Positions 8,819 to 16,600 of a stretch of DNA of 23,122 bases are shown here, one piece after another. How positions within the stretch are numbered: the stretch's first letter is position 1; every line of letters begins with the position of its first letter. The DNA comes from CAZYJD01 sp964647785. GTDB taxonomy: Bacteria; Bacteroidota; Bacteroidia; NS11-12g; UBA9320. The stretch lies in contig CAZYJD010000027.1 of assembly GCA_964647785.1 (NCBI GenBank), positions 1 through 23,122 on the forward strand. The letters are read 5' to 3'. A program made the position numbers and the translations under genes. A model generated the notes under the pieces. That model ran no database searches. It was not told the DNA's origin and saw only the letters and a program-made list of their open reading frames with translations.

Positions 8819-9599
8819 AATAGAAACTATCCGTAGCCCCTGTTCTTATAAATGGCAGGTCGGAGTAAATAACCTTGGCACTCAGTAACCTTAAATTATT
8901 GGCCTTGAATGATTGGTTACCAGCGGGTTGAAACTCAAATTCATCGCCTACCTGAACATTACCGAATCCATATGAAACAGTATCAGTGGCCAGGCCTCCC
9001 AGTACGGTGCCTCCCGGTTTTTGATGGATTACCAAACCACCTGCATTTGCACTAATCGAAGACCTCGTGATTATCGTGTCTTTTATAACCATGGTGCCGG
9101 ATTGTGATGTCAAAGTGAATTGCAGAAATACGTTCTCGTCATGTATACAAGGATAACTCAAGTAGAAATAGGCATTTCTTTTTTCCCCGGGTCGCAATCT
9201 GCCTATGAAAATGCTCGAATCAATAGGGCTTATTAAATGAACGGTTGAATCCGGAATAGAGAAAAGGACACTGTCGAGCTGAATGCTAATCTGATCAATA
9301 TTAGAACTGCCACTATTCCTTAATTCAAGGCCATAGAAAGCAGACTTTGGTCCAGAGCAAGGTGTGTTGCTATCCAATATGAATTGAGGGCCGGTTATGT
9401 TTCTCAAGGAAATATTAGGGGAGCTTTGCGCAAGGGCAATACCTGTGTTTATAATGATAAGGGCCAACAGGAACATGAAACCTGTTACACAATTTGGCTT
9501 TGACTTTTTCGGTGGTTGCTCGTAAGGATTAAAACAAATGCCGTAGCTTTTCCTGGCCAAACCATGGGCTTGGGAAATGGGATTTTGTAAGAAAGACAT
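8775..9599 (-). CDS. Ig-like repeat secreted protein, N-terminal part (ends at frameshift)
   Basis: N-terminal part of the Ig-repeat protein; with 6272-8818 it would form about 1,108 residues once one base is removed from the G8 tract. The frame starts at ATG 9599 with a long basic n-region (EQPPKKSKPNCVTG), then a hydrophobic core (FMFLLALIIINTGIALAQ) that is a clear signal peptide. A shorter ATG at 9476 would drop the basic residues. The mature region (about residues 58-260) has beta-strand patterns with Ser/Asn/Ile-rich segments typical of DUF11-like secreted proteins of Bacteroidota. As sequenced it runs through the tract as SKGGDWQSG and stops at 8775, leaving 274 residues without the Ig repeats. 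If this state is real, a short secreted protein would be made. Sequencing error is the main alternative. Confidence 0.8.
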   Translation of the reverse strand: MSFLQNPISQAHGLARKSYGICFNPYEQPPKKSKPNCVTGFMFLLALIIINTGIALAQSSPNISLRNITGPQFILDSNTPCSGPKSAFYGLELRNSGSSNIDQISIQLDSVLFSIPDSTVHLISPIDSSIFIGRLRPGEKRNAYFYLSYPCIHDENVFLQFTLTSQSGTMVIKDTIITRSSISANAGGLVIHQKPGGTVLGGLATDTVSYGFGNVQVGDEFEFQPAGNQSFKANNLRLLSAKVIYSDLPFIRTGATDSFYFVATTSKGGDWQSG

Positions 9600-9853
9600 G
9601 GGTGGGGTAATTTTTTATTATTTCCTTAGATAATTAGACTGCAGTGCTTTGGATTAAATCGCGGTACAAAAGTTTTCGATTTTACATGGTAATAATATAA
9701 TCGCAAAAATAACATATTACTCCTATGGGTGTGAAAAAACACGTATGGAGACTATGAAATTTATTTATTGCATTTAGACCATATTAATACTGGGTTTAGC
9801 CTAAATTATTGTTTAGAAAATAACTATTTCCCAAAACCACCCATACATTGCCG
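9600..9853. other. AT-rich intergenic region with a candidate leftward -7 box
   Basis: A 254-bp AT-rich spacer between two leftward genes. On the minus strand 9711-9704 reads TATTTTTG, a full match to TAnnTTTG, about 105 bases before the Ig-repeat gene start; a T-rich stretch lies about 22 bases upstream of it. This could be the promoter of that gene. No hairpin terminator for the SET gene was seen. Confidence 0.35.
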
Positions 9854-10491
9854 TCAGGCTTTTTTATACAGCAGGTTCAAGATGGACTTCATTTTTTCTT
9901 CACCCCGGGCGATACGAATTGCCTGCTGCCATTCTTCTTCACTCAATACGGCCTGAAGTGGCTGTTCAACACTTGGGAGAAGCGGATACGCTTCTTTAAG
10001 AGATTTGTCCCACTTGCGATGAAAAGTGACTAGATCATCTGGGTACACCATGTTGCGTTTGCTATATCGTTCTTTAAAAGCTGCGAAAGGTTCGTTCAAG
10101 TTGAGATATCCGTAGTCATCCGTTAACTCTTCTCCCTTTTGAATGTCGCGAACAGCCAGTTCGTAGTGGTAGGCAGTTGAAATGCAATTGCTGCGATAGC
10201 TATGGTTCACATAACGACCGTGATCCCAGCACAGCATGCGCTGTCTGTGTCGATCCCGGTAGCAATACTTGTCCATAATTTCCTTGTACAAAGGTCTCAT
10301 TGCCGATAACTGCGAGGGACCAAAACTGCGATCAAGTTGGTCCAATGCCCAGGTGATGGTGTCTTTGGGTATGAAGCGTGTGGCAAAATACCATTTCCTA
10401 AATCTGGACTTATGAAGGGAAGTTCTGCATGTGGGAGGATGATTTGTAAGGAGGCAAAAATTTCAGCCTTCAAGATCCAATGATGATTCAT
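9854..10491 (-). pseudogene. SET-domain protein, interrupted by a one-base frameshift
   Basis: SET-domain proteins transfer a methyl group from SAM to protein lysine; bacterial members have mostly unknown targets. From ATG 10491 the first frame gives MNHHWILKAEIF through AELPFISPDLGNGI and then goes out of frame. The next frame continues ATRFIPKDTITWALDQLDR to the stop at 9854. Adding one T to the four-T run (minus strand; AAAA at 10385-10388 on plus) gives GNGI-F-ATRFIPKDTI, the expected SET N-terminal strand, for a total near 212 residues. The SAM/knot motif GRYVNHSYRSNC and the catalytic-loop GEELTDDYGYLN are intact in the second part, and a C-terminal helical tail follows. The intact ORF alone (9854-10345, TTG start) would lack the first strand. 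The gene is either truly broken or the assembly has dropped a base. Confidence 0.8.
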
Positions 10492-10524
10492 TGGTCGAAA
10501 TCTTTCAATGAACGGAAACCGCTT

Positions 10525-10532
10525 TATTTTTG
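10525..10532 (+). promoter_or_regulatory. -7 box TATTTTTG four bases before the mazG-like ATG
   Basis: Full match to TAnnTTTG, with TTTC at 10503-10506 as a partial -33 element and an 18-bp spacer. The box ends five bases before the A of ATG 10537, so the transcript would start at or next to the start codon. Confidence 0.5.
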
Positions 10533-10536
10533 TCTC

Positions 10537-10869
10537 ATGGGTTTAAGCATTCAAGAAGCACAGGAAAGGGTTGATCAATGGATTAAGACCATTGGTGTGC
10601 GATATTTTAATGAATTGACCAATACGGCCATTTTGATGGAAGAAGTCGGAGAGCTGGCACGTCTCATGTCGCGTAAATATGGCGAACAGAGTTTCAAAAC
10701 AGGAGAGAATGCAGATCAACTGGCCGATGAAATGGCCGATGTATTATGGGTGCTCATTTGTCTGGCGAACCAATGTGGGGTGAATCTGGAGGAAGCATTG
10801 GAAGCCAATTTCGAGAAGAAAAATGGCCGCGACTCCCAACGTCATCTCAACAACCCTAAGCTCAAATGA
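10537..10869 (+). CDS. MazG-like nucleotide pyrophosphohydrolase
   Basis: All-alpha NTP pyrophosphatase of the MazG / dUTPase-2 superfamily, which hydrolyses nucleoside triphosphates to monophosphate and pyrophosphate, typically cleaning abnormal nucleotides. It has 110 residues in a single domain, from ATG 10537. A longer in-frame ATG at 10480 would add 19 residues unlike the family and would overlap the SET gene and the promoter box. The metal-binding pattern is visible as E35-E36-x-x-E39 (LMEEVGELAR) and E65-x-x-D68 (LADEMADVLWV), in the helices expected for the family. A short hydrophilic tail (EKKNGRDSQRHLNNPKLK) follows. The stop overlaps the next ATG by four bases (ATGA), so the two genes are translationally coupled. 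The exact substrate cannot be told from sequence. Confidence 0.92.
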   Translation: MGLSIQEAQERVDQWIKTIGVRYFNELTNTAILMEEVGELARLMSRKYGEQSFKTGENADQLADEMADVLWVLICLANQCGVNLEEALEANFEKKNGRDSQRHLNNPKLK

Positions 10870-11486
10870 GTCTGGATTCTGAATACTGGAACAATCGATA
10901 TGCTCAGCATCAAACGGGTTGGGATATGGGAATGCCCTCGCCTCCCCTCATGGAATATCTGCGCAGTTCTGTGAGCAAAGAAGCCAGAATTCTGATACCT
11001 GGGGCAGGAAATGCGTGGGAGGCAGCACAGGCTTTTCGCGAAGGTTATCATAAACTGTTTGTAATTGATTGGGCCCCAAAGGCAAGGGAATTATTTCTAA
11101 AACGTTACCCCGATTTTCCGGAAGAACAGTACCTCTGTGGGGATTTCTTTTTACTCAATCACCGCTTTGACTTCATATTGGAACAAACTTTTTTTTGTGC
11201 CCTTGATCCGGAGTTGCGCACCAATTATGTAAAGAAAATGGTAGAATTACTTACTCCGGGTGGTGTGCTGGCAGGAGTGTGGTTTGATGTTGAGATGGAA
11301 GGTGGCCCACCTTATGGAGGAGGGCTTGCTGAATATATTGAGCGATTCAGTCCGTATTTTCATATTCGCAAGGCCGAGCCTTGCTACAATAGCATTGCAG
11401 CTCGAAAAGGAAGAGAGGTATTTCTGATACTGGTCGCGAGGACTCGAGATAAGTGCCTCGATTCTTCAAAAAAAGCTGGTAGCTAG
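10866..11486 (+). CDS. TPMT-family SAM-dependent methyltransferase
   Basis: Class I methyltransferase of the thiopurine S-methyltransferase family, 206 residues. The N-terminal WNNRYAQHQTGWDMGMPSPP segment matches the family's substrate and cofactor lid. ILIPGAGNAWEAAQAF (about 38-55) is the SAM-binding motif I. FVIDWAPKA is motif II, with an acidic residue for the ribose. FDFILEQTFFCALDP is the characteristic family motif, and ELLTPGGVLAGVWF is motif III. Bacterial relatives methylate thiols, selenium or tellurium species, or halides; the sequence does not decide between these. It overlaps the MazG-like gene by four bases and probably shares its transcript, a pairing that suggests detoxification or housekeeping of small molecules (inference). 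Confidence 0.9.
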   Translation: MSLDSEYWNNRYAQHQTGWDMGMPSPPLMEYLRSSVSKEARILIPGAGNAWEAAQAFREGYHKLFVIDWAPKARELFLKRYPDFPEEQYLCGDFFLLNHRFDFILEQTFFCALDPELRTNYVKKMVELLTPGGVLAGVWFDVEMEGGPPYGGGLAEYIERFSPYFHIRKAEPCYNSIAARKGREVFLILVARTRDKCLDSSKKAGS

Positions 11487-11895
11487 AAGCCTTTCGCGAG
11501 AAGATAGGTGTAAATAGGAAGATCATAATTGAATCGAAAGCAGGTCAGTGCTTATTTCTTCGTATCCGTTCTCATATAGGGAAGAGCATCAATCCCCTTG
11601 TTGATAAGGATTGTTGAATCTTTTTATTCTCTTCATTGCACAAAGAAATTGAGTATGTGGTTTGTGATTCTGATGCTCTAAATGTTTGGAAAGTTATTTA
11701 GAGCCAAAAATTCGGCCTCATTTGAATCTATTTTTCGTTCGATATGACATTTTCACGGCTTTCATGTAAAAATTTTATCAAATTTTTTAGACTGAAATTC
11801 AGATAGATAGCTCTACACGTCAAGAAATTTCGTCGTAAAGGCGAAACAATGTGAATTCTTTTTGTTTAACTTAGTTGAACCAAACATTAAACAAT
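11487..11895. other. Long AT-rich leader/promoter region of the proteorhodopsin
   Basis: About 409 bp without a gene, the longest gap here. CAATCC at 11590-11595 pairs with GGATTG at 11608-11613, with five T at 11621-11625, a weak candidate terminator for the methyltransferase. A hairpin TTTCG(TC)...(GG)CGAAA lies at 11828-11846 with a GAAATTTC palindrome overlapping its left arm. TAACTTAG at 11867-11874 is one base off TAnnTTTG, but no good -33 element sits at the right distance. The rhodopsin promoter is probably in this gap; it was not placed with confidence. Confidence 0.4.
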
Positions 11896-12645
11896 ATGCA
11901 AACAAATTTTACTATGATTCTGGCAGAGCTGGTATCCATCCAAAAGGATGATCCAGTTGCATTTACCTTTTTTACAGGTTACATGGCCATGTTGGCTGCT
12001 TCTGTATTTTTCTTTTTTGAAAGAGGCAGGGTGGAAGGAAAGTGGAAGACTTCACTTCTTGTTTCAGGCTTGATTACGGGTATCGCAGCCGTGCATTATT
12101 ATTACATGCGCGACTATTATGCTGCAACCGGTGAAAACCCTACCGCCTTGCGTTACATCGATTGGACCTTAACCGTTCCATTGATGTGTGTGGAGTTCTA
12201 TCTCTTAACAAAAGCAGCGGGTGCCAAAAAGAGCCTCATGTGGAAACTCATCATTGCTGCTGCATGGATGCTTGTGGCAGGTTACATCGGCGAGGCCTTT
12301 ACAGACGGATCAGCAGGACACTCAGTAACGTGGGGAGTTCTTTCGACCATCGGTTATGTTTACATTCTGTATACCGCATGGTTCGGTGAAGTAAAGCAAT
12401 TGGCAGACAACAGCGGAGATGCTACCGTAATTCGCGGTATCAGAACACTTGCGTGGTTTGTGCTGGTTGGATGGGCCATCTATCCAATTGGTTACATGTG
12501 TATGCCAGGTGGTTGGTTAAACACCGGCCTTGGTTGGGATTCCAGCAACGTAGACCTCTTCTACAACATCGCTGATGCGGTGAACAAGATCGGTTTCGGA
12601 TTGGTGGTTTACAGCATTGCTGTTAGCTCTTCTGAAAGCAAAGAC
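11896..12645 (+). CDS. Proteorhodopsin, green-type light-driven proton pump
   Basis: Seven-helix retinal protein that pumps protons out of the cell on illumination. From ATG 11896 it has 249-250 residues; a TTG at 11875 would add seven polar residues. Helix B carries H67 (VHYYYMRDYY). Helix C reads RYIDWTLTVPLMCVEFYLL, giving R86, acceptor D89, T93 and donor E100, the DTE set of outward proton pumps. The spectral-tuning residue (position 105 in the marine reference protein) is methionine (M97), predicting green absorption. Helix F has GWAIYPIGYM, and helix G has NIADAVNKIGFGL with D227 and the retinal Schiff-base lysine K231. Helix E has WGVLSTIG, with glycine G147 where xanthorhodopsin has its antenna-site glycine. 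A strong terminator follows and blh is next, so retinal is made locally. The coordinates given include the last coding codons up to the stop near 12646-12648. Confidence 0.97.
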
Positions 12646-12670
12646 TAATTCTTTCGAAAACATAAACCAG

Positions 12671-12707
12671 AACTCCGCATGTCCATTTAACATGCGGAGT
12701 TTTTTTT
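12671..12707 (+). terminator. Intrinsic terminator between proteorhodopsin and blh
   Basis: AACTCCGCATG (12671-12681) pairs perfectly with CATGCGGAGTT (12691-12701) around a nine-base loop, followed by T through 12707 (eight T in all from 12700). The eleven-base-pair stem and U-tract are textbook. The U-tract ends at the base before the blh ATG, so the terminator is also the whole blh leader. Confidence 0.92.
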
Positions 12708-13649
12708 ATGACAAAGGCTATATTCATATTCATTGTGGCGCTTTATCTCGTGCTTCCACTAACGCTGGCCGCGGGAGGAATATCGCTCAATTGGCAATTG
12801 GCTTTATGCTTGCCAATCATATTGGTACTCGGCATACCACATGGCGCCATTGACTACGTCCTATATCTCAAAGAGCGAAAGCCAAGTAAAAAATCTTTTA
12901 TCTTTTATTATGTGAGCGTGGTAGGCTTGAATGGTTTTTTGTGGATTTATCAACCGCTGCTTGCATACATCATTTTTCTGCTGTTATCGGCGTATCATTT
13001 TGGTCAATCACAGTTTTCGCACCTGTTGGAAAATTCAGGTTGGTTGAACAAAATCCTCTATGCAAGCTGGGGCCTTGCCATCATATGTGCTTTGGTGTTT
13101 TTTAACCTTGATGAAATCCAGGCCATCATCCATCAATTTCCTGATTTTATCGCATTATCCCCTTTGCATAATGCCGCATTTCTAAAGTTAGGCCTGTTCT
13201 ATTGTGCTGCCTTGGCCCTCCTTACATTGTTGTACTTAACCTACACCAAAAAATTGAGTAAAGAGGCGCTATTGATGGAAGTGCTCGTTTTCTTTATGAT
13301 CCTGCTGAGTTTGTATTTTTTGCCACTGATCATTGGTTTCACAACTTATTTCATCATTCTACATTCCATCAAGGTGCTGAAAGAGGAGTACACATTTTTG
13401 TTAATAAATGATCAAGTGAAAAGCTTCAAAGGTTTTCTGGCCATGATTGCCCCATTCTCCCTTCTTTCAATCATGGGCTTGTTCATTTTATTTGCACTCA
13501 TCTACATAGACATTCTTCAATTCTCTTACGGCTATATATTTTTAATCATGATATCTTCCATCACCACCCCTCATGCTTTTGTGATGAATCACTTTTATTC
13601 AGCCATTTCTGCTCTCAAACTCAATAAGCAACTCAGTAAAACAGCGTGA
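12708..13649 (+). CDS. blh: Brp/Blh-family beta-carotene 15,15'-dioxygenase
   Basis: Integral-membrane iron oxygenase that cleaves beta-carotene into two molecules of all-trans retinal, the chromophore of the rhodopsin just upstream. It has 313 residues with about eight hydrophobic segments. Conserved histidine motifs of the family are all present: GIPHGAIDYVL (H45), SAYHFGQS (H97), ILHSIKVLKEEY (H219) and TTPHAFVMNHFY (H289 and H295). These histidines are the proposed metal ligands. ATG 12708 is the only sensible start; no other in-frame ATG occurs until about residue 190. The start codon directly follows the terminator U-tract, with no room for a separate promoter, so expression probably comes from read-through of the opsin transcript. 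Genes for beta-carotene synthesis (crtE, B, I, Y) are not in the window. The 3' end is convergent with the giant secreted-protein gene, 18 bp away. Confidence 0.95.
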   Translation: MTKAIFIFIVALYLVLPLTLAAGGISLNWQLALCLPIILVLGIPHGAIDYVLYLKERKPSKKSFIFYYVSVVGLNGFLWIYQPLLAYIIFLLLSAYHFGQSQFSHLLENSGWLNKILYASWGLAIICALVFFNLDEIQAIIHQFPDFIALSPLHNAAFLKLGLFYCAALALLTLLYLTYTKKLSKEALLMEVLVFFMILLSLYFLPLIIGFTTYFIILHSIKVLKEEYTFLLINDQVKSFKGFLAMIAPFSLLSIMGLFILFALIYIDILQFSYGYIFLIMISSITTPHAFVMNHFYSAISALKLNKQLSKTA

Positions 13650-13667
13650 GACAAATCACGCCTGTTA

Positions 13668-16600
13668 TTATCGAAGCAGTTGAACGGTTTCTCTTTGATA
13701 AAAAAATCTTCCTTTTAAATCTTGTGCTCGAATGATCACAAGGTACTGGCCTGCCGGCGCATCACGCCCCATGTAGCCTCCGTCCCAACTCGTGTACTTG
13801 TTTTCTCCCTCAAAAATTAGATTTCCCCATCGGCTGTATATCTGAAAGCTGAAATCTCTTGCACCTGTGATTACCGGAGCATATTCATCATTGATACCAT
13901 CCATGTTCGGGCTGAAAGCATTGTTTCCTAAGAATGCAAAGTTCCGAACGAAGCGTATCACAGCCATGGAGTCCTTGCTGCATTGATCCAAAAATGCCGT
14001 TAATCGAATGGTATAAAGGCCGCTGTCGCGGAATATATAGGATGTGCTGTCTCCATAGCCAAAAGCCGTTCCATTGATGGTCCACAATAAGCTGTCGTAA
14101 ATTTCCTCACGGGCCCTGAAAATTACCCGTGGCTGGTTCTCATTGGGTTCTTCCGGACTAAAGGTGAAACTTGCATCAGGGGTGGGTTTAACCAGAATGT
14201 TGAAGTTGAATGTATCGGTACACCCTTGATCATTGGTGGCAATCAGTTTGAATTCATAATATCCTTCATTCAGATTCATTTCACTTGAGTTGGGTTGTAG
14301 CCGGTTGTTCGAAAAAAGTTCAAATTGACTCTTGACTTTGCTCAGATCCCTTGGCATGAGGAAGTGTACATAAGGCTCACATGCAGTGTCGGCAGGTTGA
14401 TCCAATGCAATACGGGGTTTGGAGGCTGCAATGCCACGCAGCGTATCAGAAGGCGTGCTGCAACCATCGGTGAGCATCACTTGATAAGTGTAAACTGAAT
14501 CGCCGCGAATGATCGTGCCCGAATCCTGTGTAGATGAGAATTTCCCATTGATCCTCCAGTTAAAGAGATAATTGTCAGGAAGCCCGCCTGAAGCATTGAT
14601 CCTGATTCCCGTTGAATCATCAAAGCAGTATTTGTTGTTTTTCTGATTGATGCTTAAGGGCGCCATAACTTCAACATTGAAATCTATTGTTGGGCTGTTG
14701 TCCGAGCAACCATCACTAAGATTCAGGGCAATTCTTTGTGTCTGCTGAACATTCACCATAGATAGTTGGGCATTGTTAGAAACAATGGTGTTTGGATTCG
14801 ACGAAGTCCACCGCCATTGGTATTCCGAAGGTTTACCACCCGAGCCCTGTGCGTTTTTTACAAGCGAACTGCCAAAACAAACCAGGGTATCACCAATGAG
14901 TGGAAGGCTTAAGCTATCCAGTACATAAATATGGATGGACAGGGTGTCGTAAAGACCGCTGCAACTATCATATCCAATGGCTCGGAGTTCATAATCAGAA
15001 CGGTCGGTTTCATAAAGGCCGGGACCAAACAGGTATTCGGTAGAATTTGATAGAACGTTTTGATCAAAATACCATTCAATGCTTTGTCGCAGGTCAGCAG
15101 TGTTGTGGAACTTTGGTTTCAATAACAGGCTTTGACCATAACAAAGGCTGGTGTCGTATTGTTGCCCTAAAGCACTGCTATCATCATTCAGAGACAGCAC
15201 CATTCGGTTGTTGATGAAAATTCTAACGCTGTCAAGGCCTCGGTATCTGCTGCATTGATCTTTTGTTTCAAGAACAATCAATTCTTCCTTGTTAATAAAT
15301 GGATTGCTTTTCAGCGCTTGATACGGGAGTGAATTGCTGTTGGAAACAGTTGTTCCGTTTATCTGCCAATCATATTCATATGTTGAAGGTCGTCCGCCAT
15401 TTGTGGCTGCCGAAAAGGTCGTGATTTTGTTCAGACAGAGGTATACAGAGTCTTCTACCCCAGAGATGGTCGTTTTTAGAGAGTCAGGGATGGTCACTTC
15501 TGCTCCGAGCGTATCGGGATGACTGCATTGGTCGTTTAGAATTAGTTGCAGTTCATGAAGACCGCTGCTGAACATGGAAGGCACAAACTGAAAGATCGAA
15601 TCAGTCGTTATCAAATTACCGTCTACCTGCCAGCTGAAGGAATAATTTTGGGTTCCGCCTGCTGAAATACCCGCAAAAAAGAGCGTGTCGCCCTTGCAGA
15701 AAATGCTGTCATTCACACACCAACTATTGAGTTGCAGCCTAGGTAAGCTTCGCACCAACAGGGAATCTTCAGCCCATTTTGAAGAGCAGGAGTCTGTAAA
15801 TCGCAATTTCAACCAGAATGAATCAGTTGTATTTTGATCGATGGAAGGGATTTGTTCAATAGCCAGACTAACCAGTGAATCGGTCGAAAACAAAACACCG
15901 TCAAGGAACCATTGAAAATGGTGTTTTCCGTTTCCGCCTTGTGGTTTGGCGCTGAATGCTGCCGTTTCACCTATGCAGTATTCCGGCTTTGAAATCTGCG
16001 GTTGTATATCAATGCTCAGTGAATCCAAAACCGATATTCGAACGGTATCCTCGTATTGAAGTTGGGTGCATTTGTTCTTCAGAACATAGCTAAGATCAAA
16101 ATTTTGGAAAACCGGTAGATTCCAACTGAACTGAACGGAATAAAGGCTGTCATCTACATACCAGGCTATTTCGAGTGAATCCTGACGAATGTAACTGTTA
16201 GCAACCTGAATGTCGAGCAGATTTCCATGGCAAAGCAGGCTGTCTTGCAAGCTGGGCAACGGAACTTTATCGCGGACCAATTGAATTCTGTAGAGGCTGG
16301 TGTCTAAAACTGAAGAGCAGCTATCGGTTAGAATGAGAAAGATGGTGCTATCGCCATTGAAAGCAAAGCGGAAGGTGTCTGAATTCGGGCTTTGGGCCAT
16401 TCTGAGGATGTTGCCGGAGCTGTCCTGCCAAATGGCGGTGTAATCGCCGGTGCCACCTTCAAATTTGGCGGACAGAAAAACAGGTTGACCCAAACAGGCA
16501 ACGGTATCGCTTTGGGAAGCGTTTCTGATTTCAGGAGCCGGCAGCAGGCTGACCTTTATGCTAGCCGTGTCGGGCGCACCACAACCCGAGCTGTCGCCAA

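Noticed and set aside
9600..9853. Possible insertion-sequence remnant or small RNA in the AT-rich gap
   Set aside because: No terminal inverted repeats, target duplication or hairpin with a T-tail could be found.
10297..10491. Stand-alone 64-residue leftward protein
   Set aside because: Its first half is the missing N-terminus of the SET protein and its second half is out-of-frame; best explained as part of the frameshifted gene.
11875..11895. TTG 11875 as the rhodopsin start
   Set aside because: An ATG 21 bases downstream gives a family-like N-terminus, and the added residues are polar with no support; kept only as an alternative.
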